Shown: piece by piece, positions 13,058 through 13,078 of the stretch
Layout of the letters: each line of letters opens with the position of its first letter
How positions within the stretch are numbered: the stretch's first letter is position 1
From: an uncultured Bacteroidales bacterium
Lineage (GTDB): Bacteria > Bacteroidota > Bacteroidia > Bacteroidales > Paludibacteraceae
NCBI GenBank assembly: GCA_937892015.1
Contig: CALAUY010000160.1
Coordinates: forward strand, 1-13,078
Reading direction: 5' to 3'
Length of the DNA: 13,078 nt
Translations under genes and position numbers: made by a program
Notes under the pieces: model-generated
Seen by the model: only the letters and a program-made list of their open reading frames with translations
Database searches by the model: none
Told to the model about the DNA's origin: nothing

Positions 13058-13078
13058 TAAAATGCAAGAAAAATGCAA

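Noticed and set aside
13005..13067. Extended cotH start at 13067
   Set aside because: The extra 21 residues would be encoded upstream of and across the promoter -7 box and would displace the signal peptide from the N-terminus.

Overview
The window reads as a compact chromosomal segment of a Bacteroidales bacterium, most likely Prevotellaceae or a close relative. The evidence is four Bacteroidetes-type promoters (a TTG-type -33 box, a 20-base spacer, then TAnnTTTG), an HECLGH-type dipeptidyl peptidase III, a DUF3467 gene, a Bacteroidetes glutaminyl cyclase, a Bacteroidetes-type LptE, and a C-terminal tail (YYDLLGRKM...GIYI...) typical of secreted proteins in this group. The genus is inference. 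Almost everything is coding; I see no rRNA, tRNA, CRISPR array, IS element or phage gene.

Left block, minus strand, 5540 to 1: one promoter at about 5570-5601 precedes six tightly packed genes. These are a GDSL/SGNH (CE12-like) esterase, a membrane glycosyltransferase 2, a DUF3467 protein, a uridine-phosphorylase-family enzyme, a lipoprotein dipeptidyl peptidase III, and the 5' end of aroA, which runs off the window. Junctions range from a 4-base overlap to a 29-base gap, so this looks like one transcription unit of functionally mixed genes.

Middle block, plus strand, 5709 to 9131: a divergent promoter drives prs, a lipoprotein glutaminyl cyclase, sufC and a very short sufD. sufB and sufS are not in the window, and sufD lacks roughly its N-terminal half.

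Right block, minus strand, 13004 to 9174: a CotH-family secreted protein, a sigma-54-type AAA+ activator with no receiver domain and an altered GAFTGA loop (GAYTDA), lptE (TTG start) and secG with its own promoter. An array of eight 7-base repeats fills most of the gap between the activator and lptE.

Themes: prs and the phosphorylase belong to nucleotide metabolism. SecG, the glutaminyl cyclase, LptE and the lipoproteins belong to the cell envelope and export. The CotH protein has a predicted signal-peptidase site followed directly by Gln, which would be a natural substrate for the glutaminyl cyclase encoded here. The prs, secG and cotH promoters share an unusually long near-identical block. 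I found no clearly new multi-gene system. The best leads are the heptamer array at lptE, the GAYTDA activator, the half-length SufD and the shared promoter block.
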